Positions 24,330 through 32,912 of a stretch of 64,000 bases of DNA are shown here, piece after piece (position 1 is the stretch's first letter; each line of letters begins with the position of its first letter). The position numbers were made by a program, and so were the translations under genes. Location of the stretch: positions 1 to 64,000 of the forward strand of contig CALXQK010000005.1 of NCBI GenBank assembly GCA_944390745.1, written 5' to 3'. Origin of the DNA: an uncultured Duodenibacillus sp. (GTDB lineage Bacteria; Pseudomonadota; Gammaproteobacteria; Burkholderiales; Burkholderiaceae_F). A model generated the notes under the pieces. That model did not search any database and was not told the DNA's origin. It saw nothing but the letters and a program-made list of their open reading frames with translations.

Positions 24330-25988
24330 TCAGCCGCGGGCGGCATCGATGAGCGCGCGCACGGGCTCGGTGCGGGCTCTTGAGAGCTGCTCGACGGCAA
24401 GCGACTCGATGATGCGGCCGTCCTTTAAAAAGAGCACGCGCGAGCAAAGCGCCGCAACCGCCTTGAGGTCGTGCGAGATGAACAGCCACGCGGTCTCGGG
24501 CGAGCGCAGGAACTTCAGCAGTTCAATCATCTCGCCTTGCACCGAGGCGTCAAGCGAGCTCAGCGCCTCATCAAAGACGACGAACCGCGGCCGGTGTATG
24601 AGGGCGCGCGCAATGCACACGCGCTGCAGCTCGCCCCCGGAGAGTTCATAGGGGCGCGCCTGAAGCTTCTCGGCGGGCAGGCCCGCCTCGGCAAGTCTGC
24701 GGGCCAGAAACGCCGCGTCGACCGCGTGGGCCGCACGGCCCTGCACGCGGGCAATCTCCAGGGGCTCGGCAAGAATGCGCGCGACGTTCCAGGACGGATC
24801 CGCCGAGTCGACGTAGTTCTGGCTCACAAGGCTCATGGCGGCAAGCCTTCCCGTCGCCGCCCCGGGAGGTAGCCGAACCGCTCCGGAATCGGGCTTTTCC
24901 AGTCCGAGAAGAATTCTTGCAAGCGTGCTCTTGCCTTCGCCCGAGGCGCCGACAAGTCCCACCGCCTCGCCCGGGGCGATTGAAAAGGACGCGCCGCGCA
25001 GCACCTGCCGGCGTGCTCGGGGGGCCAGGAGCGCCCTCAGGGACCGCGCCCCGCGCACGGGGTAGGACTTTGCGAGGCGCTCGACCTCGATCAGGGCCGG
25101 CGCGCGGGAGCCGGAATTCTCCTCGGGCTGAGGCGCATCTCCCGGGGCTGCCCCGGCTTCAGAGTCAGGGCGTGCGGCCAGGGCCTTTGCAAGGCCCTTT
25201 TCGAGCACGCCCTGCATGGCGGCAAGACGCCGTACATAAGGGTGCCTTGCCCGTTCGAAGTCCTTCATGGGGCCGGACTCGACGATCTCGCCCGACTTGA
25301 AGACGATGCAGCGGTCGGCAATGCGCCGCGCAAAGGCCAGGTCATGGGTGACCACCACAAGGGTGGCTCCGGTTTCCCTGCGAATGCCCATGAGCTCGCG
25401 CAGAACCTCTCGAACCGAGAGCACGTCAAGGGCGCTTGTCGGCTCGTCGGCCACCACGATCTGCGGGCGCAGCAGGACGGCGACGGCCGTCATGGCGCGC
25501 TGCAGCATGCCGCCTGAAAGTTCCGAGGGGTATTTGTCAAGCGCCTCGGCGGGGTTTTCAAAGCGAAGCCGCGCAAGAGTCTCCTCGATGCGGCGGCGCG
25601 CCTCGCGCTGGGACAATCCCGGCTCATGCGTGCGCAGCGTCTCAATGAGCTGTCCGCCGAGCCGCGAAAGGGGTTCAAAGGCGCTCATCGGCTGCTGGCT
25701 CAGGTACAGGAGCCTGCGGCCGCGGTCGCTTCGCCGGTAGCCCAGATCGAGCACCTCGCGGCCCTCCAGGCGCACCGAGCCCGCCGCGCGCAGACACGGG
25801 GGCAGCAGCCCGCAGACGGCCTTGAGCGCAAGAGACTTTCCTGCGCCCGACTCGCCGATGACGGCAAGACACTCTCCGGCGCGAACCTCGAAGTCCACGC
25901 CCTTGAGAATGCGTCGGGAGGGATGCTCGCGGGGCATCACCTCAAGGCCGCGCACCTCGATGAGAGCCGCCCGGTCCGCCGCAGTCAT
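24330..25988 (-). CDS. nikDE: Fused nickel ABC transporter ATPase (NikD-NikE fusion)
   Basis: This 552-residue protein contains two complete ABC ATPase domains. The first has Walker A GESGAGKS near residue 44, LSGGMLQRA and a VADEPTSALD Walker B; the second has GASGEGKS near 345, LSGGELQRV and VFDEALSSLD. It powers import through the two permeases encoded just upstream. In E. coli NikD and NikE are separate; here they are one chain, as in YejF/GsiA-type proteins. The start overlaps the nikC stop in a 4-bp coupling. Confidence 0.88.
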   Translation of the reverse strand: MTAADRAALIEVRGLEVMPREHPSRRILKGVDFEVRAGECLAVIGESGAGKSLALKAVCGLLPPCLRAAGSVRLEGREVLDLGYRRSDRGRRLLYLSQQPMSAFEPLSRLGGQLIETLRTHEPGLSQREARRRIEETLARLRFENPAEALDKYPSELSGGMLQRAMTAVAVLLRPQIVVADEPTSALDVLSVREVLRELMGIRRETGATLVVVTHDLAFARRIADRCIVFKSGEIVESGPMKDFERARHPYVRRLAAMQGVLEKGLAKALAARPDSEAGAAPGDAPQPEENSGSRAPALIEVERLAKSYPVRGARSLRALLAPRARRQVLRGASFSIAPGEAVGLVGASGEGKSTLARILLGLEKPDSGAVRLPPGAATGRLAAMSLVSQNYVDSADPSWNVARILAEPLEIARVQGRAAHAVDAAFLARRLAEAGLPAEKLQARPYELSGGELQRVCIARALIHRPRFVVFDEALSSLDASVQGEMIELLKFLRSPETAWLFISHDLKAVAALCSRVLFLKDGRIIESLAVEQLSRARTEPVRALIDAARG

Positions 25989-26905
25989 GGCGCCTCCCGC
26001 ACCGCGCCCGGATCCCGGGCCCGAAGGGCATTCTTCGGATCAAGGACCTCGGCAAGCGCATCGCCGAGAAAATGCAGCGCCGCCGCCGCCCCCAGAAGCG
26101 CAAGTCCCGGCGGAAGCATCTGCCAGGGGTAGAGCGTCATGACGTTGCGCGCCTCGGCAAGCATCATGCCCCACTCGGGATTCGGGGCGCTCACTCCGAG
26201 GCCCAGAAAGGAGAGCGCCGAGATCATCAAGAGCACGCTTGCGCTGTCAACGGTGGCGAGCACGCAGAACTCGGCCGAGGCATTCGGCAGGATGTGCCTG
26301 AGCAGAATGTCCCTCGGCCGCGCCCCCGATACGCGGGCAAAGACGACGAACCCGGCGTCGAGCATTCGTCGGGCCAATGTGCGGACCATGCGCGCATACC
26401 ACGGCCACTTGGCCGCCAGACAGGCGATGACGACGTTTTCAAGTCCCGGCCCGAGCAGGCCCACGACCGCAAGAATCATCACCTCGCTTGGAAATGACAT
26501 CCAGAAGTCGCACAGCCGCATCATGATGCTGTCGACCCGGCTTCCAAACGCAGCCGCGATGCCGCCGTAGAGCGCGCCGAAAAGCGCCGTGGCGGCCGTG
26601 GCCGCAAGCGCCGTCAAAAGACTCGAGCGCACGCCCCAGATGACGCGCGACATGAGGTCTCGTCCGAGACTGTCGGTTCCAAGCCAGTGTTCAGGTCCGG
26701 GGCCTGCGAGCTTTTGCGCAAGGTTGACGGACGCAGGATCGGCCAGGGGCAGAAGGGGGGCCGCAAGGCCGAGAAGGGCGAGAAGCGTCAGAAAGACAAG
26801 CGCCGAGCGGCCCGCCGGAGAAAGGCGCGACAGCAGTGCGGCAAGAGACCTCACCGCGCCGGGCCTCAGGATGGCGCCTTCTGCGAAAGTCCGCGGCCTT
26901 GTCAT
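25985..26905 (-). CDS. nikC: Nickel ABC transporter permease NikC
   Basis: A 306-residue inner-membrane permease of the oligopeptide/nickel family, with several membrane helices (LVFLTLLALLGLAAPLL, TALAATAATALFGALYGG, MISALSFLGLG) and the EAA-type cytoplasmic loop (ASGARPRDILLRHILPN, present as VSGARPRDILLRHILPN). The HWLGTDSLGRDLMSRVIWG segment is typical of DppC/NikC. It overlaps both neighbours by 4 bp. Confidence 0.88.
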   Translation of the reverse strand: MTRPRTFAEGAILRPGAVRSLAALLSRLSPAGRSALVFLTLLALLGLAAPLLPLADPASVNLAQKLAGPGPEHWLGTDSLGRDLMSRVIWGVRSSLLTALAATAATALFGALYGGIAAAFGSRVDSIMMRLCDFWMSFPSEVMILAVVGLLGPGLENVVIACLAAKWPWYARMVRTLARRMLDAGFVVFARVSGARPRDILLRHILPNASAEFCVLATVDSASVLLMISALSFLGLGVSAPNPEWGMMLAEARNVMTLYPWQMLPPGLALLGAAAALHFLGDALAEVLDPKNALRARDPGAVREAP

Positions 26906-27849
26906 GATGCCTCCTCGCGGCGCCGCTCGGCCGGATCAAGCAGCTGAAGCGCAATGTCGGCTGCGAGATTGAAGACTCCAAAGAGCGCGGCCATCATCAG
27001 GACATAGGCCACGATCACAGGTAGATCGCGGTTGAAGACCGCCTCCACGCACAGGCGTCCGACGCCCGGCCAGGCAAAGATCGTCTCCACGACGAAGGCT
27101 CCGGCAATGAGCTTGGGGATGGACATGCCCAGCGCCGCAGCCGAGCCGCGCAGCGAGTTGCGAATCATCCTGCGCATGATGCGCGCCTCGCCCAGACCCC
27201 GGCCGCGGGCAAACAGCACCCAGTCCTCGTGGGCCGTGCGCAGCATCTCGCTGCGGATGAGCCGCATGTAGGTGCCGATGTAGGAAAGCGCAAGCGTCAC
27301 GGCAGGAAGAATGACGCTTTCGGGACTTCGCATGCCGCTTGTCGGAAGCCAGTCGAGCGTGACCGAAAACAGCCAGATCAGAAGCAGGGCGGCCCAGAAG
27401 CCCGGCATTGAGGAGGCCAGAAACATGAAGCCTCGAAGCGCAAGATCCAGGGGCGAATTTTCCGCGCGGGCGCTCGCAACGCCTGCCGCAAGGCTCACGA
27501 CGAGGATGATGACAAGCGCCGTCGCCGCAAGCGCAAGCGTCGCGGGCAGGGCCTCGGCAAGGCTTTGCGCGACCGGCAGCCCCGTTACCCAGCTGCTTCC
27601 GAAGTCGCCCGTGACCGCCCGCGAAAGCCAGTCGCCGTAGCGAACGAAAAAGGGCTGGTCGAGCCCTAGGGCGCGCCGTGTTTCGGCGACAAGCTCGGGC
27701 GTGGGCACCATGGCGTTGACGCGGATGGCGATTTCCGCAGGGTCCGAGGGCGAGAGCTCTGCAAGCGCAAAGGCCGCCAGAGAGATCGCTGCAAGCATCG
27801 GCGCCAGAATGAGCAGGCGCCGCAGGACAAAGGAAAGCATCGCCCTCAA
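26902..27849 (-). CDS. nikB: Nickel ABC transporter permease NikB
   Basis: A 315-residue permease of the DppB/NikB group with an N-terminal membrane helix (LSFVLRRLLILAPMLAAISL), the periplasmic loop with ALGLDQPFFVRYGDWL and an EAA-type loop (ARGLGEARIMRRMIRNSL). It pairs with NikC to form the membrane channel. It starts 21 bp after nikA. Confidence 0.88.
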   Translation of the reverse strand: MRAMLSFVLRRLLILAPMLAAISLAAFALAELSPSDPAEIAIRVNAMVPTPELVAETRRALGLDQPFFVRYGDWLSRAVTGDFGSSWVTGLPVAQSLAEALPATLALAATALVIILVVSLAAGVASARAENSPLDLALRGFMFLASSMPGFWAALLLIWLFSVTLDWLPTSGMRSPESVILPAVTLALSYIGTYMRLIRSEMLRTAHEDWVLFARGRGLGEARIMRRMIRNSLRGSAAALGMSIPKLIAGAFVVETIFAWPGVGRLCVEAVFNRDLPVIVAYVLMMAALFGVFNLAADIALQLLDPAERRREEAS

Positions 27850-27870
27850 GCCTCCGCTGCCGCCCCTTGC

Positions 27871-29556
27871 CTAGCGGCCCCTGTCTGCCGACGGGGTAGG
27901 CGCAAAGTACATTTTTTCAAAGGGGATTTCGTACTGCGAGGCTGCAAACTCCACCCCCTGGAGACGAGGCGTGCTGACGGCCTTGGTGCGCGAGTAGGAA
28001 ATGGGAATGTAGACCGCGGCCGCATGCACGGTCTGAAGAATGTCCGCGGCAAGCGCCTGGCGGCGCTCCTTGTCCGGGGCCCTCAGGAACTCGACGATCC
28101 GCTGGTCGAGCTCAGCCTTGTTTTTCAGACCGCGCTGGGCCTGGTAGTCGCCGTGCGCGGGGAAGCGCCAGCTTGAAAAATAGCTTTGCGGGTCGTAGGG
28201 CGCCCCCCAGGACAGGGCGTACTGCAGGTCGAATTCGCCCGAGCGCTGCCGGTCCAGAAAGCGCTGCTTTTCCTCGCCCAGAACGAGCACCTTCGCGCCG
28301 ATTCGCGCGAGGTCGGCCTGCACGGTCTCTGCAATGGCCTTTTCCTGGGCGTTCTGCGAGTTGTAGTAAAAGGAGACGTCGAGCCTGCGGCCGTTCTTGA
28401 CGCGCACGCCGTCGGCTCCCCTTGTCCAGCCCGCCTCGTCAAGGAGGTGCTCGGCCTGCGCGGGATCAAAGCCGCGCACCGCAAGCTCAACGTCGCAATA
28501 GGGGGTGCTGCGCGAAAAAAGCGTCTGCGCCTCGGCCTCCAGGCCGTTTAAGACGCCCGAGACGATGGCGGGGCGGTTGACGGCGCGCGAGAAGGCCTCG
28601 CGCACGGCCGCCTCGCCCGTGACGGGGCGCGCCGTGTTGAGAAGAATGGCGCGGCTTGCAATCGGAGCGCTCAGGTGCACGGCAAGAACCTGGTCCTTGA
28701 TCAGCCGCGAGAGCGCGTCGGTTGTGATCTGGTCGCCGTCGGCGCCGAAGATGAGGTCGATTTCGCCCTTTTGAAGCGCCATGAGCATTGTCTGCGCATC
28801 GGGCATGACGTTCCAGCGCAGGGACTTCATGCGCGGCTTCTCGCCCCAGTAGTCCTCATTGGTCACAAACAGGGCGTACTGGCTGCGCTTGTGTTCGGAA
28901 AGCTTCCATGGCCCCGTGCCCGCCAGGCAGGAGACGCCCCGCATGGTCGAGCCCTGCTTCATGCAGGCGGGCGAAATGAAGCGAAACGGGCGGCTCGTGC
29001 CGAGCTCGACGAGCGTCGGAAAGTAGGGGTTTCGCAGCCTGAGCTCCACGGTGTGCGCATCGACGGCCGAGACCGACTCAATTTCATTGACAAGGTCAAG
29101 CCAGGCGTGGCGCACGCGGTTTTCAAGGACCGCCTCGATGTTCATCTTCACGCTTTGCGCGTCAAAGGGGGTGCCGTCGGTGTACCGCACGTCCTCGCGA
29201 AGGTGAAAGGTGTAGGTTTTCCCGTCCTCGGAAATCTTCCAGCTGCGGGCAAGCCACGGCGCGATGCTGCCGTCGGGCATGTTTTTGACGAGCGGCTCGA
29301 AGACCATCGCCTGCGCGGCCATCTCGCCCATGTAAAGGTGCGGGTTGATGTCGCGGATGTCCTTCATGCTCGCGTACTCAAGCTGCGTGCGCTCCTGAGT
29401 CTGCTGCGGGCCGGGGTCGTCTGCGTCCGAGCAGCCCGAAAGGCCGAGCGCCGCGGCAAGAATCGATGCGAGGGCCGCTGCGGCGGCAGCCTGGCTGCGC
29501 CCGGCGTGCAGGGCGGCTTTCGAGGATCCTGGAAAAAATCGGGGCTGCAGCGGCAT
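27871..29556 (-). CDS. nikA: Nickel-binding lipoprotein NikA
   Basis: This 561-residue solute-binding protein (SBP family 5) follows E. coli NikA closely in several blocks: INPHLY, FEPLVKNMPDGSIAPWLA, SEDGKTYTFHLR, RHAWLDLVNEI, RPFRFI and NEDYWGEKP. It delivers nickel, probably as a chelate, to NikBC. Unlike E. coli NikA it carries a lipobox (LSGC) behind an Ala-rich helix, so it is probably membrane-anchored. ATG 29556 is chosen over the upstream TTG 29610, which has no ribosome site. nikR lies divergently. Confidence 0.9.
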   Translation of the reverse strand: MPLQPRFFPGSSKAALHAGRSQAAAAAALASILAAALGLSGCSDADDPGPQQTQERTQLEYASMKDIRDINPHLYMGEMAAQAMVFEPLVKNMPDGSIAPWLARSWKISEDGKTYTFHLREDVRYTDGTPFDAQSVKMNIEAVLENRVRHAWLDLVNEIESVSAVDAHTVELRLRNPYFPTLVELGTSRPFRFISPACMKQGSTMRGVSCLAGTGPWKLSEHKRSQYALFVTNEDYWGEKPRMKSLRWNVMPDAQTMLMALQKGEIDLIFGADGDQITTDALSRLIKDQVLAVHLSAPIASRAILLNTARPVTGEAAVREAFSRAVNRPAIVSGVLNGLEAEAQTLFSRSTPYCDVELAVRGFDPAQAEHLLDEAGWTRGADGVRVKNGRRLDVSFYYNSQNAQEKAIAETVQADLARIGAKVLVLGEEKQRFLDRQRSGEFDLQYALSWGAPYDPQSYFSSWRFPAHGDYQAQRGLKNKAELDQRIVEFLRAPDKERRQALAADILQTVHAAAVYIPISYSRTKAVSTPRLQGVEFAASQYEIPFEKMYFAPTPSADRGR

Positions 29557-29661
29557 GAGACGAGGCCTTTGAGGAGCTTTTGCAGAAGTCCTGGGGACGA
29601 ATCCCCGCAAGCGCCCGGGCGTGCGCGCGGGCGGCGGACGGTGCTGTTGGAAATCCTCGTC

Positions 29662-29690
29662 ATCATACGAAATAATTATTTATCATACAA
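29662..29690 (-). promoter_or_regulatory. nik operon promoter overlapped by NikR-type half-sites
   Basis: On the minus strand TTGTAT (29690-29685) and TATGAT (29667-29662) are 17 bp apart. Two TCATAC words on the plus strand (29663-29668 and 29683-29688), the half-site known from the E. coli NikR operator, cover the -10 and -35 boxes, but as direct repeats 20 bp apart. The centre AAATAATTATTT is a perfect palindrome. Confidence 0.6.
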
Positions 29691-29781
29691 GCGCCCGCCA
29701 TCAGCATTTATTGCCTGATCGTGCCGAAGGCAGGGAGGCTGCGCCCATTGTTTTCCTGGATTTGATTGAGGACTGTCGACC

Positions 29782-30180
29782 ATGCAGAGGATCACCATTT
29801 CGCTGCCCGACGCCATTGCCGAGGACTTTGACGCCCTGGTCGCCGAGCGAGGCTACGGCAACCGTTCCGAGGCCGTGCGCGACATGATCCGCTCGGCCAA
29901 GGCCCTGAGGGCTGTTGAGGAAGGCTTTGACGGAGAGGCGGTGGCGGTGGTGAGCTACGTCTACAACCACCACGAGCGGCAGCTCGCCTCGCGTCTGACC
30001 GAGCACCAGCACCACCACGACGAGCTCGTCGTCTCGCTCATGCATGTGCACGTCAACCGCGAGGAGTGCATGGAGACCGTCTTTCTGCGCGGGCCGGGAC
30101 GCGAGGTCTGGCATCTCGCGCAGCACATCGTGGCCGAGCCCGGCATCCGCAACGGCAGCATCAACTTCATTCCGCTCTGA
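29782..30180 (+). CDS. nikR: Nickel-responsive regulator NikR
   Basis: A 132-residue ribbon-helix-helix repressor with an ACT-like nickel-sensing domain. The N-terminal MQRITISLPDAIAEDFDALV strand-helix binds DNA. The nickel ligands appear as H77, H88, H90 and C96, matching H76/H87/H89/C95 of E. coli NikR. The family represses nickel uptake when nickel is sufficient. Divergence from nikA with operator-like words between them supports this. Confidence 0.95.
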   Translation: MQRITISLPDAIAEDFDALVAERGYGNRSEAVRDMIRSAKALRAVEEGFDGEAVAVVSYVYNHHERQLASRLTEHQHHHDELVVSLMHVHVNREECMETVFLRGPGREVWHLAQHIVAEPGIRNGSINFIPL

Positions 30181-30215
30181 GGCAGGCGCCTCTGCGGACT
30201 GCGCGGATGCGCTCA

Positions 30216-30245
30216 AGGCCGCCCAGGGAGCGTCCCGGGCGGCCT
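30216..30245. terminator. Shared terminator between nikR and the amidohydrolase gene
   Basis: AGGCCGCCC (30216-30224) pairs with GGGCGGCCT (30237-30245), with an inner GGGA/TCCC stem. Lying between converging genes, it can stop both, although T-runs are short. Confidence 0.6.
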
Positions 30246-30270
30246 CTGGGTTCTTTGCCGTTGAGATGTT

Positions 30271-31686
30271 TTAGATGCGGATGCGTTCGGCCTCGGGGCG
30301 CTCAAGGTCGACGGCAATCGTCTTAAAGCCCTGCGCCTGCAGGGCCGGGACGCCCGCGGGCGTGGTGATGAACCTCGCGCCGCGGCCGAGGATCCTTGCG
30401 TTTTTCATGACGGTTCTGCCCGAGACGATCGTCTCGAGCGCCTGCTGGCGCTGCAGATCAAAAATCGTGATGTCGGCCGCAGCGCCGGGCGAAAGGTGCC
30501 CGCGGTCGTCAAGCCGCAGGTGCCGCGCGGGATTGACCGAGGTCTTGAGCACGAATTCGGCAAGCGTCAGGGCGCCGAACTTCACAAGCGAGAGCCCCGT
30601 TGAAATCGTCACGTTGCGCGGAATGCAGCCGCCGTCGGTGGAGATGGCGTCGACGGCGAAGGTTCCGTCGCTGCGGCGCGCCTGCGCGAGCACAAAGCGC
30701 GAGTAGGCCGGGTTGACGGCAAAGGAGCCCGCCGCGGCCGTGCCGGCGTCCCTCCAGTAGGCGAGCGCCTCGTCGCCGCCAATCAATTCCGACACGAAGC
30801 CCGTGTCCTTGACGACGAAAAGCCGCCCTTCGCCGATGGCCCGGACGACGCCCTCGTAGTCGGCAGGAAAGCCGAAGCCCTCTAGACACGTGCGCGTGAC
30901 ATGGTCGATCACCTCGCCGCGATGGTTTTCTCCGGCGCAGGTGAGAATCGTGCCGTTCATGGGCGAGACGTAGCTCTCGCTCCAGATGTTGGGATTGGCC
31001 TCAAGCAGGGAAAGCGCCGCGGCGGTCTCCTCTTCGACGCTGTTGACGCGGCCGCGGCAGTAGGCGTTGATGTGCGCCAGATGCAGCCGCAGCCCCCTGA
31101 CGGTCTCCACGGCCTGCTGCATGCCCAGAATGTTGCTGCCTGCGGTGAGCGACCCGGCGTGCCAGGCGACGTAGGCGTTCTGCGCGCAGCACGAGGCGAC
31201 GACGTCGCGGCACACGGAAAGCGCCAGAGGCCAGTGCCCGCCCATGATCTTGAGGCCGAGCGCGCCCTTTTTCAGGGCGGTCTGCACGGCGGCGTCAATC
31301 TGCCCGCGCGACGGCCGGTCCGTGCCGCACTCCTCGGCCGGAGAAAAGCCCGAGAGCATCGCCACGTTGATGCCGGCTCCGGTGTCGTGGATGTGCGAGA
31401 CGATGTCGTCGACGGGCCCGGCCATGTCAAGGCACGTCGTCACGCCCGCTAGGGCCGCCATGCGGCTGCCGTACGGCGAGCCGAACATGGTGCCCAGGTG
31501 CAGATGCGGGTCGATCAGTCCGGGCATGAGCACCTGGCCCGAGCAGTCCTGCTCGCTTCGGGCGGTCTCACGGATGTCAGGGGCGACGGCGGCGATGCGT
31601 CCGTCTTCAACGGCGACGTCCATGATTCCGTCCAGGCGGTTGACGGGATCGACGACGTGCGCGCGGCGCAGAATTCGGTCAAGCAT
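30271..31686 (-). CDS. Amidohydrolase-family enzyme
   Basis: A 471-residue metal-dependent hydrolase of the dihydroorotase/D-aminoacylase-like branch. H61-x-H63 in DPHLHLG gives the first metal ligands; ALGLKIMGG provides a possible carboxylated lysine; AWHAGS and HLAHINAY hold further His ligands, and STDGG the catalytic Asp. The C-terminal strand set ([10 protein letters not shown]) closes the composite barrel. The substrate cannot be told. ATG 31686 with GGAG seven bases upstream is preferred over an upstream in-frame start. It converges on nikR, and a shared physiology is not shown. Confidence 0.82.
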   Translation of the reverse strand: MLDRILRRAHVVDPVNRLDGIMDVAVEDGRIAAVAPDIRETARSEQDCSGQVLMPGLIDPHLHLGTMFGSPYGSRMAALAGVTTCLDMAGPVDDIVSHIHDTGAGINVAMLSGFSPAEECGTDRPSRGQIDAAVQTALKKGALGLKIMGGHWPLALSVCRDVVASCCAQNAYVAWHAGSLTAGSNILGMQQAVETVRGLRLHLAHINAYCRGRVNSVEEETAAALSLLEANPNIWSESYVSPMNGTILTCAGENHRGEVIDHVTRTCLEGFGFPADYEGVVRAIGEGRLFVVKDTGFVSELIGGDEALAYWRDAGTAAAGSFAVNPAYSRFVLAQARRSDGTFAVDAISTDGGCIPRNVTISTGLSLVKFGALTLAEFVLKTSVNPARHLRLDDRGHLSPGAAADITIFDLQRQQALETIVSGRTVMKNARILGRGARFITTPAGVPALQAQGFKTIAVDLERPEAERIRI

Positions 31687-31818
31687 GATGGTCTCCAGCG
31701 GATGCCCGGGGTCGGATGCCGGGTCGAGATCGATCATAGTCTTTCGCCGCGCCGGCGGCAGTGCGGCGAGCGCCGCGCTATCCTGCTGAAAAACCTAAGT
31801 ATTTACATCGCCTGTGAT

Positions 31819-31846
31819 TTGTGCAAAAATGCGGCTTCGCTAAATT
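31819..31846 (+). promoter_or_regulatory. Probable rpsU promoter
   Basis: TTGTGC (31819-31824) and TAAATT (31841-31846) are 16 bp apart, about 95 bp before rpsU, in an AT-rich patch of a GC-rich intergenic region. Confidence 0.45.
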
Positions 31847-31938
31847 TTTCCGCGTCCGGGGAAGACTGCGCCCTAAGGGGTAGGGAGGCACGACCCGAGA
31901 CGACAACCATTTCACCCATTAGGATTAGGTGCTTATCA

Positions 31939-32151
31939 ATGCCCACCATTCGCGTTAAGGAAAACGAACCGTTTGAAGTCGCTCTGCGTCGCTTCAAGCG
32001 CACCATCGAGAAGTCCGGCCTTCTCACCGAGCTGCGCGCTCGTGAGTTCTATGAAAAGCCGACGGCTGAACGCAAGCGCAAGAAGGCTGCCGCCATTAAG
32101 CGTCACTACAAGCGTCTTCGCAGCATGATGCTGCCCAAGAAGCTCTACTAA
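31939..32151 (+). CDS. rpsU: 30S ribosomal protein S21
   Basis: The 70-residue S21 sequence ([20 protein letters not shown] at the start, then [20 protein letters not shown]) is full length and highly basic. It is the first gene of the macromolecular synthesis cluster. An AGGT-containing leader precedes ATG 31939; longer frames upstream are artefacts. Confidence 0.97.
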   Translation: MPTIRVKENEPFEVALRRFKRTIEKSGLLTELRAREFYEKPTAERKRKKAAAIKRHYKRLRSMMLPKKLY

Positions 32152-32198
32152 GATCAGGGAGCTCTGGTAGGCTCGACATAAGCCAGCTTGATAAGCCT

Positions 32199-32242
32199 AA
32201 AAAAGGCGGCCGATCCCGGTTGGGGTTCCGGTCGCTTTTTTC
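32199..32242 (+). terminator. Terminator between rpsU and yqeY
   Basis: AAAAAGGCGGCCG pairs imperfectly with CGGTCGCTTTTTT and ends in a T-run. It probably uncouples abundant S21 mRNA from the downstream genes by partial termination, as in other rpsU operons. Confidence 0.7.
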
Positions 32243-32257
32243 TTTGGAGAATTCGAA

Positions 32258-32704
32258 ATGACGATCAAAGCACAAGTTATGCAAGACATGAAGGCGGCGA
32301 TGAAGGCCCATGAGACCGCCCGCCTGTCCGCGCTGCGCCTGCTTCTGGCAGCCATCAAGCAGCGCGAGGTCGACGACCGCGTTGAGGCCGACGACAACCT
32401 CGTCGGCGGCGTGATCTCCAAGCTGATCAAGCAGCGCCGCGACTCCGTCGAGCAGTACCGCAAGGCCGGCCGCGAGGACCTCGCGAGCAAGGAGCAGTTC
32501 GAAATCGACGTGCTGTCGGTCTACATGCCCAAGCAGATGAGCGATGAGGAGATCGCCGCCGTCGTCAGGCAGGCCATTGAGCAGACCGGCGCAAGCGGCA
32601 TGGCCGCCATGGGCAAGGTGATGGGTGTGGTCAAGGGCCGCTGCGCGGGCAAGGCCGACATGGGCCGTGTCTCGGCTCTGGTCAAGGCTGCGCTTTCGGC
32701 CTGA
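32258..32704 (+). CDS. yqeY: GatB/YqeY domain protein
   Basis: A 148-residue YqeY-like protein related to the tail domain of GatB, which in amidotransferases contacts tRNA. Hallmarks are MKAHETARLSALRLLLAAIKQREV, SVEQYRKAGREDLASKE and the end segment GAMGKVMG-like AAMGKVMGVVKGRCAGKADM. GGAGA lies ten bases before ATG 32258. Position between rpsU and dnaG is common in beta- and gammaproteobacteria. Confidence 0.93.
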   Translation: MTIKAQVMQDMKAAMKAHETARLSALRLLLAAIKQREVDDRVEADDNLVGGVISKLIKQRRDSVEQYRKAGREDLASKEQFEIDVLSVYMPKQMSDEEIAAVVRQAIEQTGASGMAAMGKVMGVVKGRCAGKADMGRVSALVKAALSA

Positions 32705-32912
32705 TGGATTTGATGGCCCGGGCTCGAGGCGAGCCCGCCGGCCCGGCTTGCGGCAGCCCCCTGCGCCAGGGAGCGCCCCGAGCCCTTGCCGGGACCGTCC
32801 GGCCGCGCCCGGCCGCTTCGGCCCCCTGCAGAATTCTCTGCGGCTTCCTCCCGCTGTCTTTTCGGGAGGAGGCCGGCATTGACGTTGATCGTCGTCCACC
32901 ACCGCTCTTTGC

